Origin: Billgrantia kenyensis
Lineage (GTDB): Bacteria > Pseudomonadota > Gammaproteobacteria > Pseudomonadales > Halomonadaceae
Length of the DNA: 64,000 nt
Direction: 5' to 3'
NCBI RefSeq assembly: GCF_013697085.1
Contig: NZ_JACEFT010000008.1
Coordinates: 24,554-88,553 of the forward strand
The notes under the pieces were generated by a model. It saw only the letters and a program-made list of their open reading frames with translations, had not been told where the DNA came from and ran no database searches. The position numbers and the translations under genes were made by a program. This document shows, piece after piece, positions 53,393 through 62,735 of the stretch (positions within the stretch are counted from its first letter, which is position 1; every line of letters starts with the position of its first letter).

Positions 53393-54745
53393 TCAGTCCA
53401 TGCGGGTTGCCTGTGCAGGCAGGGCCGTCAGCATGCCCTCGATGGCCTGCCTACCGCGAGCGTTGACCTTGTGCTGTTCCCACCAGGTTTGATGAACGGC
53501 CCTTACCCTGACGCTGATGCGTCGGAGACCGATCGCTTGGGCCATGGCGATTCTATGAAGACCCTTGTTGCTCTTTATCATGTCGCCGTGCCGGTCGATG
53601 ACGACCCCGAGCGAGTCCTTGCCCAGGGCTGGCTTGAAGCCGAAGCAGTGCATGTCCTCCATGTAGAGCCGGTACTGCTCCAGGAAGGTAAGAATGCGGT
53701 CTTCCGAGTTCAGCAGCACGCCTTGATGGTGCGAGCGTAGCGGTGCGCCCTGAGCCAGGGCTTTCGTCAGTTGGGCATAGCCTTCGCTGGCAGTGAGATC
53801 GAGCCGGTGAGCCCAGATATCGCGAATGAACCGCTGACGCTGTGTCTCGGCCAGGTGGGGGGTTGCCAGGTCCCAGTCGCCGGTCCAGAGGAAGATATTC
53901 GAGACCTTGCGGCGAAGGCGACGATCGGGAAATGAGGCCGGGAAGTCCAGCCCCCGCGTCAGGCTGGCAGGATCGATCTCGAGGTTGAGCTTGTCACCGA
54001 AATAGGCTTCCACGCTGCGTCGGGGCAGGCCTTGGTGCTCCAGCCAAGCGCTGCCGGACCTGTCGTCGAGCCAGCGTTCGAAGAGGGCATCCTCAATGGG
54101 GCGGCCAAGGCGGCGCTTGAAGCTCTCCTTGAGCTGAAATGCTGCCCGGGAGCGCCACATGCGTAGCCGCAGCGAAGAGTCGAACAGCGGCGGGTAGACT
54201 CGTTCGCCTGTAGGCGTGAAGGGGGCCTGGCGCTGGTCGATTTCGGCCTGGATGAGTGCTTGCAGTTTGCCCAGCAGCCGTTGTGAAGGAGGCTCTGGGG
54301 GGATTCGGTTCGCCATGGCGGCCAGTGCTTCGCCAGCGAGAGCGACGGGCCGTGGCCCGGTAGGTGTATTCGCCACCGTCCCTTTGGTTTCCGTAAGTAC
54401 TTCAACGTGATGTTGTACGCCAGTCTGAGAGCCGTGCAGCGCCAGCAGCTGACTATAAAGCCGGCTGCCAAGTATGCCGTAGAGCCACTGCCCAGGTCTG
54501 GGGTGGTTTTCCAGCTCGGGTAGGTTGCGCCAGGCAAGCAGAAGGGTGTCGCGGCAAACCAGCTCTCGGTGATCTTGCTGTTTCAACAGGCGTGCCGTTA
54601 CGCCAAGCAGAAGGGGCAAGCAGGGCTGAACCCAGCGCTGAATGGTGGCTTCGTCCCCTTCGTGCCAGGCAGCTAACAGCCCTTCTGTTTCCACGCCCAT
54701 GCTGGCCGTTGTTGTGGTTCCCATGACAGGCTCTGCCCCTTCCAT
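53393..54745 (-). CDS. Sigma-region-2-like / ParB-like fusion protein, copy A
   Basis: 450 residues. Residues about 22-105 resemble sigma-70 region 2 (LLAAWHEGDEATIQRWVQPC, ELVCRDTLLLAWRNLPELEN). The middle is charged (RVYPPLFDSSLRLRMWRSR, IRDIWAHRLDLTASEGYAQL). The C-terminus (about 378-420) is ParB/sulfiredoxin-like: GVVIDRHGDMIKSN then KGLHRIAMAQAIGL and SVRVRAVH. Region 4 of sigma is absent. It is in the same direction as the two glycosyltransferases. A second copy is at 60662. I do not recognise a named function; relatives of the ParB-like part occur in polysaccharide loci. Confidence 0.7.
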   Translation of the reverse strand: MEGAEPVMGTTTTASMGVETEGLLAAWHEGDEATIQRWVQPCLPLLLGVTARLLKQQDHRELVCRDTLLLAWRNLPELENHPRPGQWLYGILGSRLYSQLLALHGSQTGVQHHVEVLTETKGTVANTPTGPRPVALAGEALAAMANRIPPEPPSQRLLGKLQALIQAEIDQRQAPFTPTGERVYPPLFDSSLRLRMWRSRAAFQLKESFKRRLGRPIEDALFERWLDDRSGSAWLEHQGLPRRSVEAYFGDKLNLEIDPASLTRGLDFPASFPDRRLRRKVSNIFLWTGDWDLATPHLAETQRQRFIRDIWAHRLDLTASEGYAQLTKALAQGAPLRSHHQGVLLNSEDRILTFLEQYRLYMEDMHCFGFKPALGKDSLGVVIDRHGDMIKSNKGLHRIAMAQAIGLRRISVRVRAVHQTWWEQHKVNARGRQAIEGMLTALPAQATRMD

Positions 54746-54852
54746 TTGAGGGGCAGAATTCTAGCATTATTTTGCTGCATTATCCGGATAGTGTTACCCG
54801 CCGTGTGGCTGATGGGGAATGCCAATGCTGCCCAGAATTTCGGAGGTATAAC

Positions 54853-55692
54853 GTGCGCTGGAGCATCATTCGTCGTTGCGCTTGGCCTGCTTTGGCAGTG
54901 CTTTTGCTGGGTTGCTCTACCTCGGTGGGCGAACGCGTGCATGGCGCTGAAACTCAACTGCTTGTAGAAAACTTCGAGCCGCTTGAACTGGGGCCGGACA
55001 TCCCGGTGCGGGTTTGGGCACGAGAAGAGCCGGCCGCCGGCAACGGTGCGCCGTGGCACCTGTATCTGGAGGGCGATGGGGCTGCCTGGCGCCGCGGCGG
55101 CGTGCCAACGCTCAACCCCACCCCGCAGGTACCCGTGGCGCTCGAGCTGGCGGTGGCTGATGCCTCCCCCCGGGTGGCCTATGTCGCCCGCCCTTGCCAG
55201 TTTCATGACGTGTTGCCTCGAGCATGCCGACCACCGCTGTGGACCGATGAACGTTATGGCGTTCAGGTCCAGCAATGGCTGCTGCAGGCGTTCGAGGCGG
55301 TGGCAGGTGAAGAGCCCTTGCGAATCGTGGGCTTTTCCGGCGGCGCGCATCTGGCACTGCAGCTGGCGCCAGGTTTGGACAATGTCGTCGGCGTGGTGTC
55401 GGTGGCGGGAAATCTGGATGATGCAGAGTTCGCCAAGCATCATGCTTTGCCCAAGCCTCGCCATGTGCCGCCGAAAGGGGACGATTTACCGCTATGGAGC
55501 TATAGCGGAGAGGGCGATCGAATCGTTCCGCCGAGGTTGACGGAGCGGATGTTGCAGGCACGCGGGGGAGCCTGTCAGTTCCATCAGGTGGTGGCAGGGG
55601 CGGGGCACGACGGCCCATGGCGAATCGACTGGCCGGAAATCGAGGCGTTTTTGGCCGGTTGTCAATACGCCGCCACTGAATCGTCGCGCTGA
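54853..55692 (+). CDS. Lipoprotein alpha/beta hydrolase
   Basis: 279 residues from GTG 54853, six bases after GGAGG; an upstream frame exists without a ribosome site. A lipoprotein signal (CAWPALAVLLLGC, lipobox LLGC at about 21) leads to an alpha/beta hydrolase fold: LYLEGDGAAW, VAYVARPCQFHD, the nucleophile elbow IVGFSGGAHLAL, and AGAGHDGPW supplying the His. Envelope-anchored esterase or peptidase of unknown substrate. Divergent from the sigma-like gene. Confidence 0.8.
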   Translation: MRWSIIRRCAWPALAVLLLGCSTSVGERVHGAETQLLVENFEPLELGPDIPVRVWAREEPAAGNGAPWHLYLEGDGAAWRRGGVPTLNPTPQVPVALELAVADASPRVAYVARPCQFHDVLPRACRPPLWTDERYGVQVQQWLLQAFEAVAGEEPLRIVGFSGGAHLALQLAPGLDNVVGVVSVAGNLDDAEFAKHHALPKPRHVPPKGDDLPLWSYSGEGDRIVPPRLTERMLQARGGACQFHQVVAGAGHDGPWRIDWPEIEAFLAGCQYAATESSR

Positions 55693-55713
55693 CTCAATGA
55701 TCCGTATGCCATA

Positions 55714-55743
55714 GAAAGCGGGCGCCCATGGGCGCCCGCTTTC
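55714..55743. terminator. Bidirectional terminator
   Basis: Perfect 14-bp inverted repeat GAAAGCGGGCGCCC / GGGCGCCCGCTTTC with a two-base centre, between the convergent hydrolase and autotransporter genes. Confidence 0.8.
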
Positions 55744-55784
55744 GTTCTCGGTCCTTCTCGGTCCTTCTCGATCCTTCTCGGTCG
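55744..55784. repeat. Decamer tandem repeat TCGGTCCTTC
   Basis: TCGGTCCTTC recurs head-to-tail about four times (one copy has A for G), just after the autotransporter stop codon. Short, imperfect, probably slippage. Confidence 0.7.
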
Positions 55785-55785
55785 A

Positions 55786-58413
55786 TTAGAAGTCGTAGCG
55801 GAGCTGCAGGCTGCCGCCATGCGACTTCATGCTGCTCGACCAGCCGTAACCGTAGTCCAGTGAGGTGGTGAAGCCGCCTTCACTGTACAGGTCGACGCCG
55901 ATGCCGGCCGTGTAACGGGTGTTGTCGGGCTCCGGCCCCTCGACGATGAAGGTTTCCTCAGGCGCGAAGGCGAAGGCGTTCACGTTGCTGCGTGCCTTGC
56001 CCTGGAAGTCGTGATGCACCCCGAGGGTCAAGCGTGGCTCGGCCATGACGTTGCCGATTGCGCTCAAGTGCGAGAGTTCCGCCTCCAGCCCGACCTCGAA
56101 GCGCTCGATGCGCTGGTCGTCCTGGCGCAGATTGAACAGGCCGTCGCCACGCTCTTCGAAAGCATCCAGTTCCAGATTGGCGTAGGTGGCGGAAAGCCGT
56201 GGTGTGAGGCGAGTGGCGTTATCCAGCTGATGCTCGTAAGCGGCCGCTGCCATGACGCTGACCTGTTCGCTATCGAAGTCGGCGCGTGCATTATCGCCGA
56301 GCACGCGACGAGAGGTGTCGTTGCTCCCCCAGCCGTAGGAGAGCTGAGCGTCGAACAGCCAGTTCTGGTAAGCCCGGCCGGTGTAGGCGGTGATCTGGTC
56401 GAAATCGATCTCGCTGCGGGTCAGACCGTTCTTGCCGTCCACGTCGGTGCTGGTGCGCGACCAGGCCAGGCCCAGCACTGTGCCGTTATGCAGCTCGATA
56501 TCGCCACCCAGCACGAAGCCGCGGGTGTCGCTGTCGAAGCCCGCTATACCGTCGCGTTCGCGCTGATCGATTTTTCCATAGAGGCCTTGCAGCCATACGC
56601 CCTGATTGGCAAGCGCGTCGCCGGCAGCCACTCCACGGCTGCGTACGGCCACGGCGCCGCTACCGGCCTGGCTGGCAGAGGTGGTGCCGCTGGATACCGA
56701 GCCGCTGGTGTCGGGAAGCAGCTCTTCCAGCCGGTCGATGTTGTCTCCAATGACACGAGCGGCCTGGTCGTTGCGCAGCAGCACATTGTCGAGAGCGCGG
56801 CCCAGACCTTGCAGCTGCCTGGCTTTGGCGCCAGTGGCATTGCTGCGTTGAATCGCTTCCTCGGCGATCTGCTCGCCGTTGAGAGCGGAGTAGCTCACCA
56901 GCAGTTGGGTGCCATCGTTACTGAAGCGGTGGCCGTGTACCCTCAGCAGTCCGGAGCCGGAGAGCAGTTCAATCGCGCTGAGATCGAGCTCTTGCTCGAG
57001 CTGGGCGGCTTCGAGAACGACGATCTGGCCGCCATCGACAAAGTCACGGTAGGCATCGCCATTGCCGATCACCAGCTTGGAGCCTTCGGCCAGATTGATG
57101 CTATTGGCAGTGAGGCGGCTAACCTGCCGGCTGCTCAGGGAGAGGGTGGCGGCAGCATCCTGCTGATAGGTGCCATCGATAGTTTGCAGGCCTTCCACCA
57201 CGAACAGGCCGCCCTGGTTGGTGACGTTACCGGTATAGGTGCCGCCGGCATAGGTGACGGTTGCGCCCTGCATGAGGGTGTCGCCTTGCACCGAGCCATC
57301 GCTCAGGCGCACGCGAATGTTCTGGCCATCGAGATGCATGGCTTGCTGACCGGTGAGCGTGCCGCGCTGATCGATGTAGATGTTGCCTGCGGTATTGCGG
57401 ATGTCGATGGTGGCTTCTGAGCCCTTGGTGTCGATGGTGCCTGTATTGACGATGGCACCCTGGAAGCGGCTGTCAGCAATGTGAATGGCGCTGCCGGCCT
57501 TGGTTTCCACGGTGCCGTGATTGATGATATTGCCCTGGAAATTCGAGTTCACCAAGATACCTACGACACCGTTCTGGCCGCTCATCCTCGCGCCTTGGTC
57601 GTTGAGGATATTGCCGGTCATATCGGCTTCGGCCATCAGCAGCACATGGCCGTACTCAGAGGAGATCAGGCCACCGGAGCTGTCCTGGCCGGTTTGGTTG
57701 ACGATGCTGCCCACCAGGTGTGGGCGCCAGTTCGGGTCAATATCGTCGCCGAGGGCAAAAATGGCATGGCCTTCGCTTTCAAGCTCGCCGCTGTTGAAAA
57801 TGACGATGCGGGATTCGCCGCTTTCGAACATGTCTAGCTCGGCGAGCTTTGCCGCATCGCTATCTTGGGCCGTGATGCCGACTATCTCGGCGCCTTTGAT
57901 CAAGATGGCATGAGGGCGCCAGCCGATGGGCTCGCCTTGGTCATTTTCGACATACTTCACTAGCCCGTATACGGGCGACTCCAGGTCTTGCTCATCGAGC
58001 TCCCACGGCGAGTCCACCACTCCGCTGGTGGTGAGGGTAGAAGTGTTGGCAATCAGCGCTTGCTGCCAGGTGCCGCCGTCCACTTCAATTGCTTCGCGAT
58101 TCACGGCGTTGATGCTAGTTGGGTTCTGCCTGTCGTAGGCCTCATCCAGCTGTGCGCTAACTATCAGGAACAGCGGATCGTCGAGCCCTTCCAGGTTTTT
58201 GTTGACCGTCAGGTACTTGCCGTTGGTGTACTCGCCGAGCGAATCATGATGACCGCCTTCGAATTCTGCAAATTCCTCTTCGGTGAAATAGATGTACTGA
58301 TAGTAGGGCACGTGGTCGTAGGAGCTCCCTCCGCCGTTATCTCCGGCCTGTACGGTGCCAGCAGCTGCAGCCAATGAGATAGCCAATGCCAACGGCGTCC
58401 TGCGTATGATCAT
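55786..58413 (-). CDS. Autotransporter (type Va), beta-helix passenger
   Basis: 875 residues. Signal peptide 1-23 (LALAISLAAAAGTVQA). The passenger (about 25-560) shows GNI-type repeats typical of a beta-helix: SNFQGNIINHGTVETKAGSA, SRFQGAIVNTGTIDTKGSEA. The barrel domain (about 610-875) begins NQGVWLQGLYGKIDQRERDG and ends LQLRYDF with a C-terminal Phe for BAM recognition. Exported by Sec, passes through its own barrel. AGGAG precedes the ATG. The passenger's function is not recognised. Confidence 0.9.
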   Translation of the reverse strand: MIIRRTPLALAISLAAAAGTVQAGDNGGGSSYDHVPYYQYIYFTEEEFAEFEGGHHDSLGEYTNGKYLTVNKNLEGLDDPLFLIVSAQLDEAYDRQNPTSINAVNREAIEVDGGTWQQALIANTSTLTTSGVVDSPWELDEQDLESPVYGLVKYVENDQGEPIGWRPHAILIKGAEIVGITAQDSDAAKLAELDMFESGESRIVIFNSGELESEGHAIFALGDDIDPNWRPHLVGSIVNQTGQDSSGGLISSEYGHVLLMAEADMTGNILNDQGARMSGQNGVVGILVNSNFQGNIINHGTVETKAGSAIHIADSRFQGAIVNTGTIDTKGSEATIDIRNTAGNIYIDQRGTLTGQQAMHLDGQNIRVRLSDGSVQGDTLMQGATVTYAGGTYTGNVTNQGGLFVVEGLQTIDGTYQQDAAATLSLSSRQVSRLTANSINLAEGSKLVIGNGDAYRDFVDGGQIVVLEAAQLEQELDLSAIELLSGSGLLRVHGHRFSNDGTQLLVSYSALNGEQIAEEAIQRSNATGAKARQLQGLGRALDNVLLRNDQAARVIGDNIDRLEELLPDTSGSVSSGTTSASQAGSGAVAVRSRGVAAGDALANQGVWLQGLYGKIDQRERDGIAGFDSDTRGFVLGGDIELHNGTVLGLAWSRTSTDVDGKNGLTRSEIDFDQITAYTGRAYQNWLFDAQLSYGWGSNDTSRRVLGDNARADFDSEQVSVMAAAAYEHQLDNATRLTPRLSATYANLELDAFEERGDGLFNLRQDDQRIERFEVGLEAELSHLSAIGNVMAEPRLTLGVHHDFQGKARSNVNAFAFAPEETFIVEGPEPDNTRYTAGIGVDLYSEGGFTTSLDYGYGWSSSMKSHGGSLQLRYDF

Positions 58414-58612
58414 CCTTTTCTCCTTGCTCTTTTTTCTTGCTTCCCTTGAGAAGCATTAGGTACCCCTGTTGGATACGAGGCATAGGATCGGCAAGGACAA
58501 AGAAAACTTTAGCGATTTCTCATTGAACTTAAGTAACGTGCTAATGAGCTTGAGCTGGAACCATTTCTGTGCGCTGTCGCCCAGCTTCTCTGAATGGGCG
58601 GGCCACAGGTAA
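58414..58612. other. Spacer between the two autotransporter genes
   Basis: 199 bases, promoter region for the 875-residue autotransporter. It contains AT-rich stretches near 58500-58545 but no clear promoter pair or terminator that I can support. Confidence 0.4.
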
Positions 58613-60535
58613 CTACCAGTGATAAGCCATGGTCAGGCGTGCGCCGTGCTCGGTCTCGCGGCTGGACAGCGAGCCTTCGTAGCTGCCGCTGAAAGCTATG
58701 CTGCTGTGGCCGTTCAGCTCCCGTTCCCAACGCAGACCGCTGTTGATATCGGCAGAGTGTACGGTGCGGTTGTCGGGAGAGATGACGAAGCTGTCGCCTG
58801 TGGTGTCGGCGCTGAGCGTGGCTTGGGTACCGCCACCGGACTGTACCCGCATGCCCCAGGCCAGGCCGCCAGTCCACAGAATGGTGGCTTGGTCGGTTTG
58901 GTGAAGTTCGTGACCGGCATCCAGGCCCAGGCTGGTGCGCCACACTTGCTGGCGCTGTGAATCGTAGGCCATGGTGAGCGCCGAATCGCCACTTTCCTCA
59001 TAGGCGCTCTGGTGCAGCCAGCTGTGCATCAGGCGGGCATGGGGTACCAGCTCCAGGCCATGGCCTCGTTCGATCACATAGCTGGCGCCCAGCCCCAGGG
59101 TCACCTCTTCACCGCGGTTGCTGCCTTCGACGATCTCAGGCGTCAGTCCGGCCACTTCACGACGATGCTCGTTGTCGCTGAAGCCGGCAAGCAGGGTGGC
59201 GTCCAGGATGACGTTGCCCTGACGGCGCGCGGTGTACACGCCGGTGGTCACGCTGTCGATCTCGGTGCGGGCACTGGCGGCATCGTCGCCCTGCACACGC
59301 CCCTGGCCGACGCCGATGAACAGCCCACCCAGCCAGTGTTCGTCGATTCGCCGGTCCATGCCGAACAGGGCGCCGTGGGTGCGGTAGTCATAGTCGTCCC
59401 CGCTACCGCGACTGACGAAACCTTCGGCCCAACTGCTGCCCTGGCCGATATGAGAGGCGCCTTGATGGGAAAGCTGCGAGGCCAGGCCGAGCAAGCCATC
59501 CACCGAGTCATGGTCGCCGTACTGCAGGATGCTGCTGCGCGGGTCGTTGTCGGGTGCCATGCCCGGCATGACAGCGCGATGCTGCTGTCGCTCGACAGCC
59601 ATTCCGGCGAAGGTGGCGGGGGCCAGCTGACCGGCGCTCATCTGGCCGCCCAGCCCGGTACTGGCGAAGCGCTTGCCCACGGTGTTGAGCATGGTGCGCC
59701 CTGCGTTCGTGGTGGCATCGCGTACGCCGCTGCGGGAAACGTTCGAGCTCATGCTTTCCACGAACTGGGCGCGTTGGGCGTCGTCCATGGCGGAAAGCAC
59801 GGTCAGCGCTTGCAGCAGAGGGCTGTTGGGGTCATGCAGGCCGAGTTCGCTGACGACGCGATCCAGGTAGGCACCCCCCGGCTGGCTGCGCTGACCCTCC
59901 ACCGGCGCTTCGAACAGTCCGCCGCGGCCAACCAGCACGACGAAGTCGGGCCCGTAGACGAAGAACGATTGTGGAAAGCCAATCTCCATGTTGGCGCTGA
60001 AGGTGCTGATCACCACGGTGTAACGCGTATCGCCCGAGAGCGACAGCTTGAGCGCGGGGCAGCGATGGGGGCGTTGCTGCGCATCCGAAGAGCAGGAGAT
60101 CAGCGTGATGCCGGCAGCCGCCAGTTCGCTGGACAGGTCGGAGTCGTCCAACTGGTTTATCCAGTCATCGTTGCCCGTCAGCCAGCCGTTGCCTGGTCGA
60201 GCGGGGTCGAAGGCGCCCTCGAAGATCAGCATGACGGTATCTACGGGCGCTGCGGTTTGGCCAAGCAGGTATTCGCCAGCGGTATTGACGATGAATTCCT
60301 GGCCAACGTAACGAAAGGAGGTGGAACCTGACGTGAGCGGGTGGTCGCGCATGTTAGTGGTGCCCATGTTTCCCCAGTCGATCGACATGGTGCCGACATT
60401 GGGGTGCCCTTCTGTCAGGGTGAACTCGGTCAGGCTGCCGGCCTGAGCCGTGGCGGCCAGCGTCGCGGTGGCCAGTGCGGTTGCGGCGGCAAGCAGGGTC
60501 GGGCGAAGCGGGGAAGTCTTGTTGGTCGTTTTCAT
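58613..60535 (-). CDS. Autotransporter barrel-domain protein
   Basis: 640 residues from ATG 60535; the frame upstream is not needed. Signal peptide 1-34 (LLAAATALATATLAATAQAG). The passenger (about 35-330) contains TVMLIFEGAFDPARPGNGW and SFFVYGPDFVVLVGRGGLF and differs from the neighbour's. A linker with AQFVESMSSNVSRSGVRDAT precedes the barrel (about 385-640: GSSWAEGFVSRGSGDDYDYR, RIDEHWLGGLFIGVGQGRV), ending in MAYHW. A terminal Trp is allowed in outer-membrane barrels. Function unknown; same strand as the second autotransporter. Confidence 0.88.
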   Translation of the reverse strand: MKTTNKTSPLRPTLLAAATALATATLAATAQAGSLTEFTLTEGHPNVGTMSIDWGNMGTTNMRDHPLTSGSTSFRYVGQEFIVNTAGEYLLGQTAAPVDTVMLIFEGAFDPARPGNGWLTGNDDWINQLDDSDLSSELAAAGITLISCSSDAQQRPHRCPALKLSLSGDTRYTVVISTFSANMEIGFPQSFFVYGPDFVVLVGRGGLFEAPVEGQRSQPGGAYLDRVVSELGLHDPNSPLLQALTVLSAMDDAQRAQFVESMSSNVSRSGVRDATTNAGRTMLNTVGKRFASTGLGGQMSAGQLAPATFAGMAVERQQHRAVMPGMAPDNDPRSSILQYGDHDSVDGLLGLASQLSHQGASHIGQGSSWAEGFVSRGSGDDYDYRTHGALFGMDRRIDEHWLGGLFIGVGQGRVQGDDAASARTEIDSVTTGVYTARRQGNVILDATLLAGFSDNEHRREVAGLTPEIVEGSNRGEEVTLGLGASYVIERGHGLELVPHARLMHSWLHQSAYEESGDSALTMAYDSQRQQVWRTSLGLDAGHELHQTDQATILWTGGLAWGMRVQSGGGTQATLSADTTGDSFVISPDNRTVHSADINSGLRWERELNGHSSIAFSGSYEGSLSSRETEHGARLTMAYHW

Positions 60536-60661
60536 GGGGTCTGCGTCTGGGGGGCAGTGAAGGCAGGCAATGCCGCCGTATAGAGGGAGTATCGGCAGCA
60601 AGTGGGTGGGCTTGAGTGCCTTGACCTTCTCCGGGGTTGCCCAACGACGCAGTGCGCCCCT

Positions 60662-61975
60662 TCAGTGAGCCGGCAGGGCGGCCAGCACGTTGTCCATCGC
60701 TTCTTTTCCCCTGGCGCTGCCCTTGTGACGCTCCCACCACTGCCGGTGAAGGGCTCTCACTCGAACGGTCACGCGCTCCAGGCCAATGGTTTGCGCCATG
60801 GCCAGGCGGTGCAGGCCCTTGTTGCTCTTGATGATGCCGCCCTGGCTGTCGATGGCGATGCCCAGCGGGTCGTAGCCCAGGCCTGGCTTGAAGCCGAAAC
60901 AGAGCATGTCTTCCATAAAGAGCCGGTAGCGCTCCAGGTAGGCATGAACACGCGCTTCCGAGTCGAGCAGGATGCCATGGTGGTGCCAGCGGATCGGTTT
61001 GCCTTCGGCCAGCTCTCCCACCAGCTGGGCATAGCTTGCGCTGGCGGTCAGGTCGAGCCGGTGCGCCCAGATATCGCGAATGAACCGGTGGCGGTGGGTT
61101 TCGGCCAGGGTGTGCGTCGGCCGGTCCCACGGTCCGGGCCAGAGGAAGAAGTTGGAGATCTTGCGCCGCTGGGTACGGTTGGGGAACGAGGCGGGAAAAT
61201 CGAGGCCGCGGGTCAGGAGCGTGGGGTCGAGCTCGAGGTCGAGCCTGTTTCCGGCATAGGCTTCGACGCTGCGACGTGGCAGGCCCTGCTCCTCGAGCCA
61301 GGCGCTACCCGGCTTGTCTTCGAGCCAGCGCTGGAACAACTTGTCTTCGAGTGGGCGGCCCATGCTGCGCTTGAAGGCTTCCTTGATGCGAAACCCGGCC
61401 CGCGAGCGGAACATGCGCAGGCGCAGCGAGGGATCGAAGAGCGGGGGATATACCCGTTCTCCGGTGGGGGGCAGGGGCGCCTGACGCTGGGCGACTTCGG
61501 CCTCGATTAGCGCGTCGAGTTCGTCCAGCAGCCGTTGCGTGGGAGGCTCGGGCGAGACCTGTGCCGCCATGCCTGCCAGCGCTTCGCCACTCAGCAGCGC
61601 TGGCCGTGGCCCGGTGGGGGATATCGTCTCCATTCCATTGTCTGCCGCGAGCGCTTCGACCTGGCGCTGCATGGCACGCTGCGTGCCGTGCAGCGCCAAC
61701 AGCTGGCTGTAGAGCCGGCTGCCCAGGATGCCGTAGAGCCATGGGTCCGGCCTTGGGTGGCTGCCTTCCTCAGGCAGGTTGCGCCAGGCGAGCAGCAGGG
61801 TGTCACGGCATACCGCTTCCCGGTGGCCAGGCCGTTCGAGAAAGCGGGCCGTCAGGCCGAGCAGGCGGGGAAGGCAGGCGCTGGCCAGGCGCAGGTACTC
61901 TGCGCTGTTGCCGTTCCGCCAGGCGGCGAAGAGCGCTTGTGTCGTGGTGTCTTGCGCATCCGATGAATGCGCAGC
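60662..61975 (-). CDS. Sigma-region-2-like / ParB-like fusion protein, copy B, start codon not found
   Basis: The frame is open from 61975 (after an in-frame TGA at 61978-61976) to the stop at 60662, 437 codons. Homology to copy A begins at once (TTTQALFAAWRNGNSAEYLR with CLPRLLGLTARFLERP) and continues to the ParB-like end (KGLHRLAMAQTIGL), but no ATG, GTG or TTG lies in the first 92 codons; TTG 61699 would remove the sigma-like part. The 5' end overlaps the divergent gene at 61963. It is probably a gene truncated at its start by rearrangement. Overall identity with copy A is high, so the duplication is not ancient. Confidence 0.6.
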   Translation of the reverse strand, partial: AAHSSDAQDTTTQALFAAWRNGNSAEYLRLASACLPRLLGLTARFLERPGHREAVCRDTLLLAWRNLPEEGSHPRPDPWLYGILGSRLYSQLLALHGTQRAMQRQVEALAADNGMETISPTGPRPALLSGEALAGMAAQVSPEPPTQRLLDELDALIEAEVAQRQAPLPPTGERVYPPLFDPSLRLRMFRSRAGFRIKEAFKRSMGRPLEDKLFQRWLEDKPGSAWLEEQGLPRRSVEAYAGNRLDLELDPTLLTRGLDFPASFPNRTQRRKISNFFLWPGPWDRPTHTLAETHRHRFIRDIWAHRLDLTASASYAQLVGELAEGKPIRWHHHGILLDSEARVHAYLERYRLFMEDMLCFGFKPGLGYDPLGIAIDSQGGIIKSNKGLHRLAMAQTIGLERVTVRVRALHRQWWERHKGSARGKEAMDNVLAALPAH

Positions 61976-62592
61976 TCACCGACAAGGCGACGCTGCCGGT
62001 CTACCTGAACTATCTGTTCAACCCCCTGATGGCGCCGAGCTTCGAATATCGCTTCATGATCACCGAGGCCAGGGCCAGGTTCATCGAGGAGAACTACCCG
62101 GGCGAGATCTTCGAGGCTTTCTCGCGCTTGCAGGTAGGCGCGGCCCAGGCCGATTTCTGGCGCGTGCTGGTGCTGCAGAAGCACGGCGGCGTCTACATGG
62201 ATATCGACGGTCATGCGGTGTGGCCGCTGGCGCGGATCGTCAAGCCGGAGATGGAGGAGCTGTTCGTCACCACCAGGCGGGGTGAAATCAGCAACTATTT
62301 CATTGCCAGCAAGCCGAACAACCCGCACCTGCAGAAGGTGATCGAGGCGATCCACGCCAACATCGAAAGCGACGAGGATAAGGGCATCTTCCACCTCACC
62401 GGCCCCACCGTATACAACGAGGTGTTGCCACGCGATGAGATTCGCACGGCTTCCTACCGCTACACCTGCAACCAGGGCAACTTCACCAACGAGTACTTCC
62501 AGTACATCGACAAGCCCCAGGGCAAGTGGACCAGGGAGCAGTACAAGGTCGATGTGGTGCGAAAGCGAGAGCCTGCCGAAACCGAACAATGA
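61963..62592 (+). CDS. GT32-like glycosyltransferase (DXD sugar-binding region), possibly 5'-truncated
   Basis: 209 residues from ATG 61963; no ribosome site. The core is typical of GT32: EYRFMITEARARFIEENYPG, ADFWRVLVLQKHGGVYMDID with the DxD (MDID), SNYFIASKPNNPHLQKVIEA and LTGPTVYNEVLPRDE. The usual N-terminal IPKIIHQ-type strand is missing. The gene head lies on top of the divergent copy-B gene, which leaves no promoter. Followed by a GC-rich hairpin. Likely adds a sugar to a surface glycan, if expressed. Confidence 0.75.
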   Translation: MNAQLTDKATLPVYLNYLFNPLMAPSFEYRFMITEARARFIEENYPGEIFEAFSRLQVGAAQADFWRVLVLQKHGGVYMDIDGHAVWPLARIVKPEMEELFVTTRRGEISNYFIASKPNNPHLQKVIEAIHANIESDEDKGIFHLTGPTVYNEVLPRDEIRTASYRYTCNQGNFTNEYFQYIDKPQGKWTREQYKVDVVRKREPAETEQ

Positions 62593-62596
62593 CCGA

Positions 62597-62636
62597 CCGG
62601 GCGCCCAAGGGCGCCCAAGGGCGCCCGGTTTGGTTT
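62597..62636 (+). terminator. Probable terminator after the GT32-like gene
   Basis: CCGGGCGCCC ... GGGCGCCCGG, a 10-bp stem around a 12-base loop that itself repeats GCGCCCAAGG, followed by TTTGGTTT. The T run is interrupted, so strength is uncertain. Confidence 0.55.
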
Positions 62637-62735
62637 CAGGGCCTGCCAATTCGCGCGGGGAGTGAGCAAGGAATCTGGCCAAGCTGCTCGTAGGCTTCGC
62701 TCAGCAGGCCAATGGTGTGTTGCTGCGGCTGCCAT

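Noticed and set aside
55744..55784. Possible CRISPR or clustered binding sites
   Set aside because: Ten-base head-to-tail units without spacers are a simple tandem repeat, not a CRISPR array.
56011..57420. 469-codon plus-strand frame over the autotransporter
   Set aside because: Antisense shadow of a gene with signal peptide, passenger and barrel; no independent evidence.
59012..60331. 439-codon plus-strand frame over the second autotransporter
   Set aside because: Antisense shadow; no ribosome site or domain.
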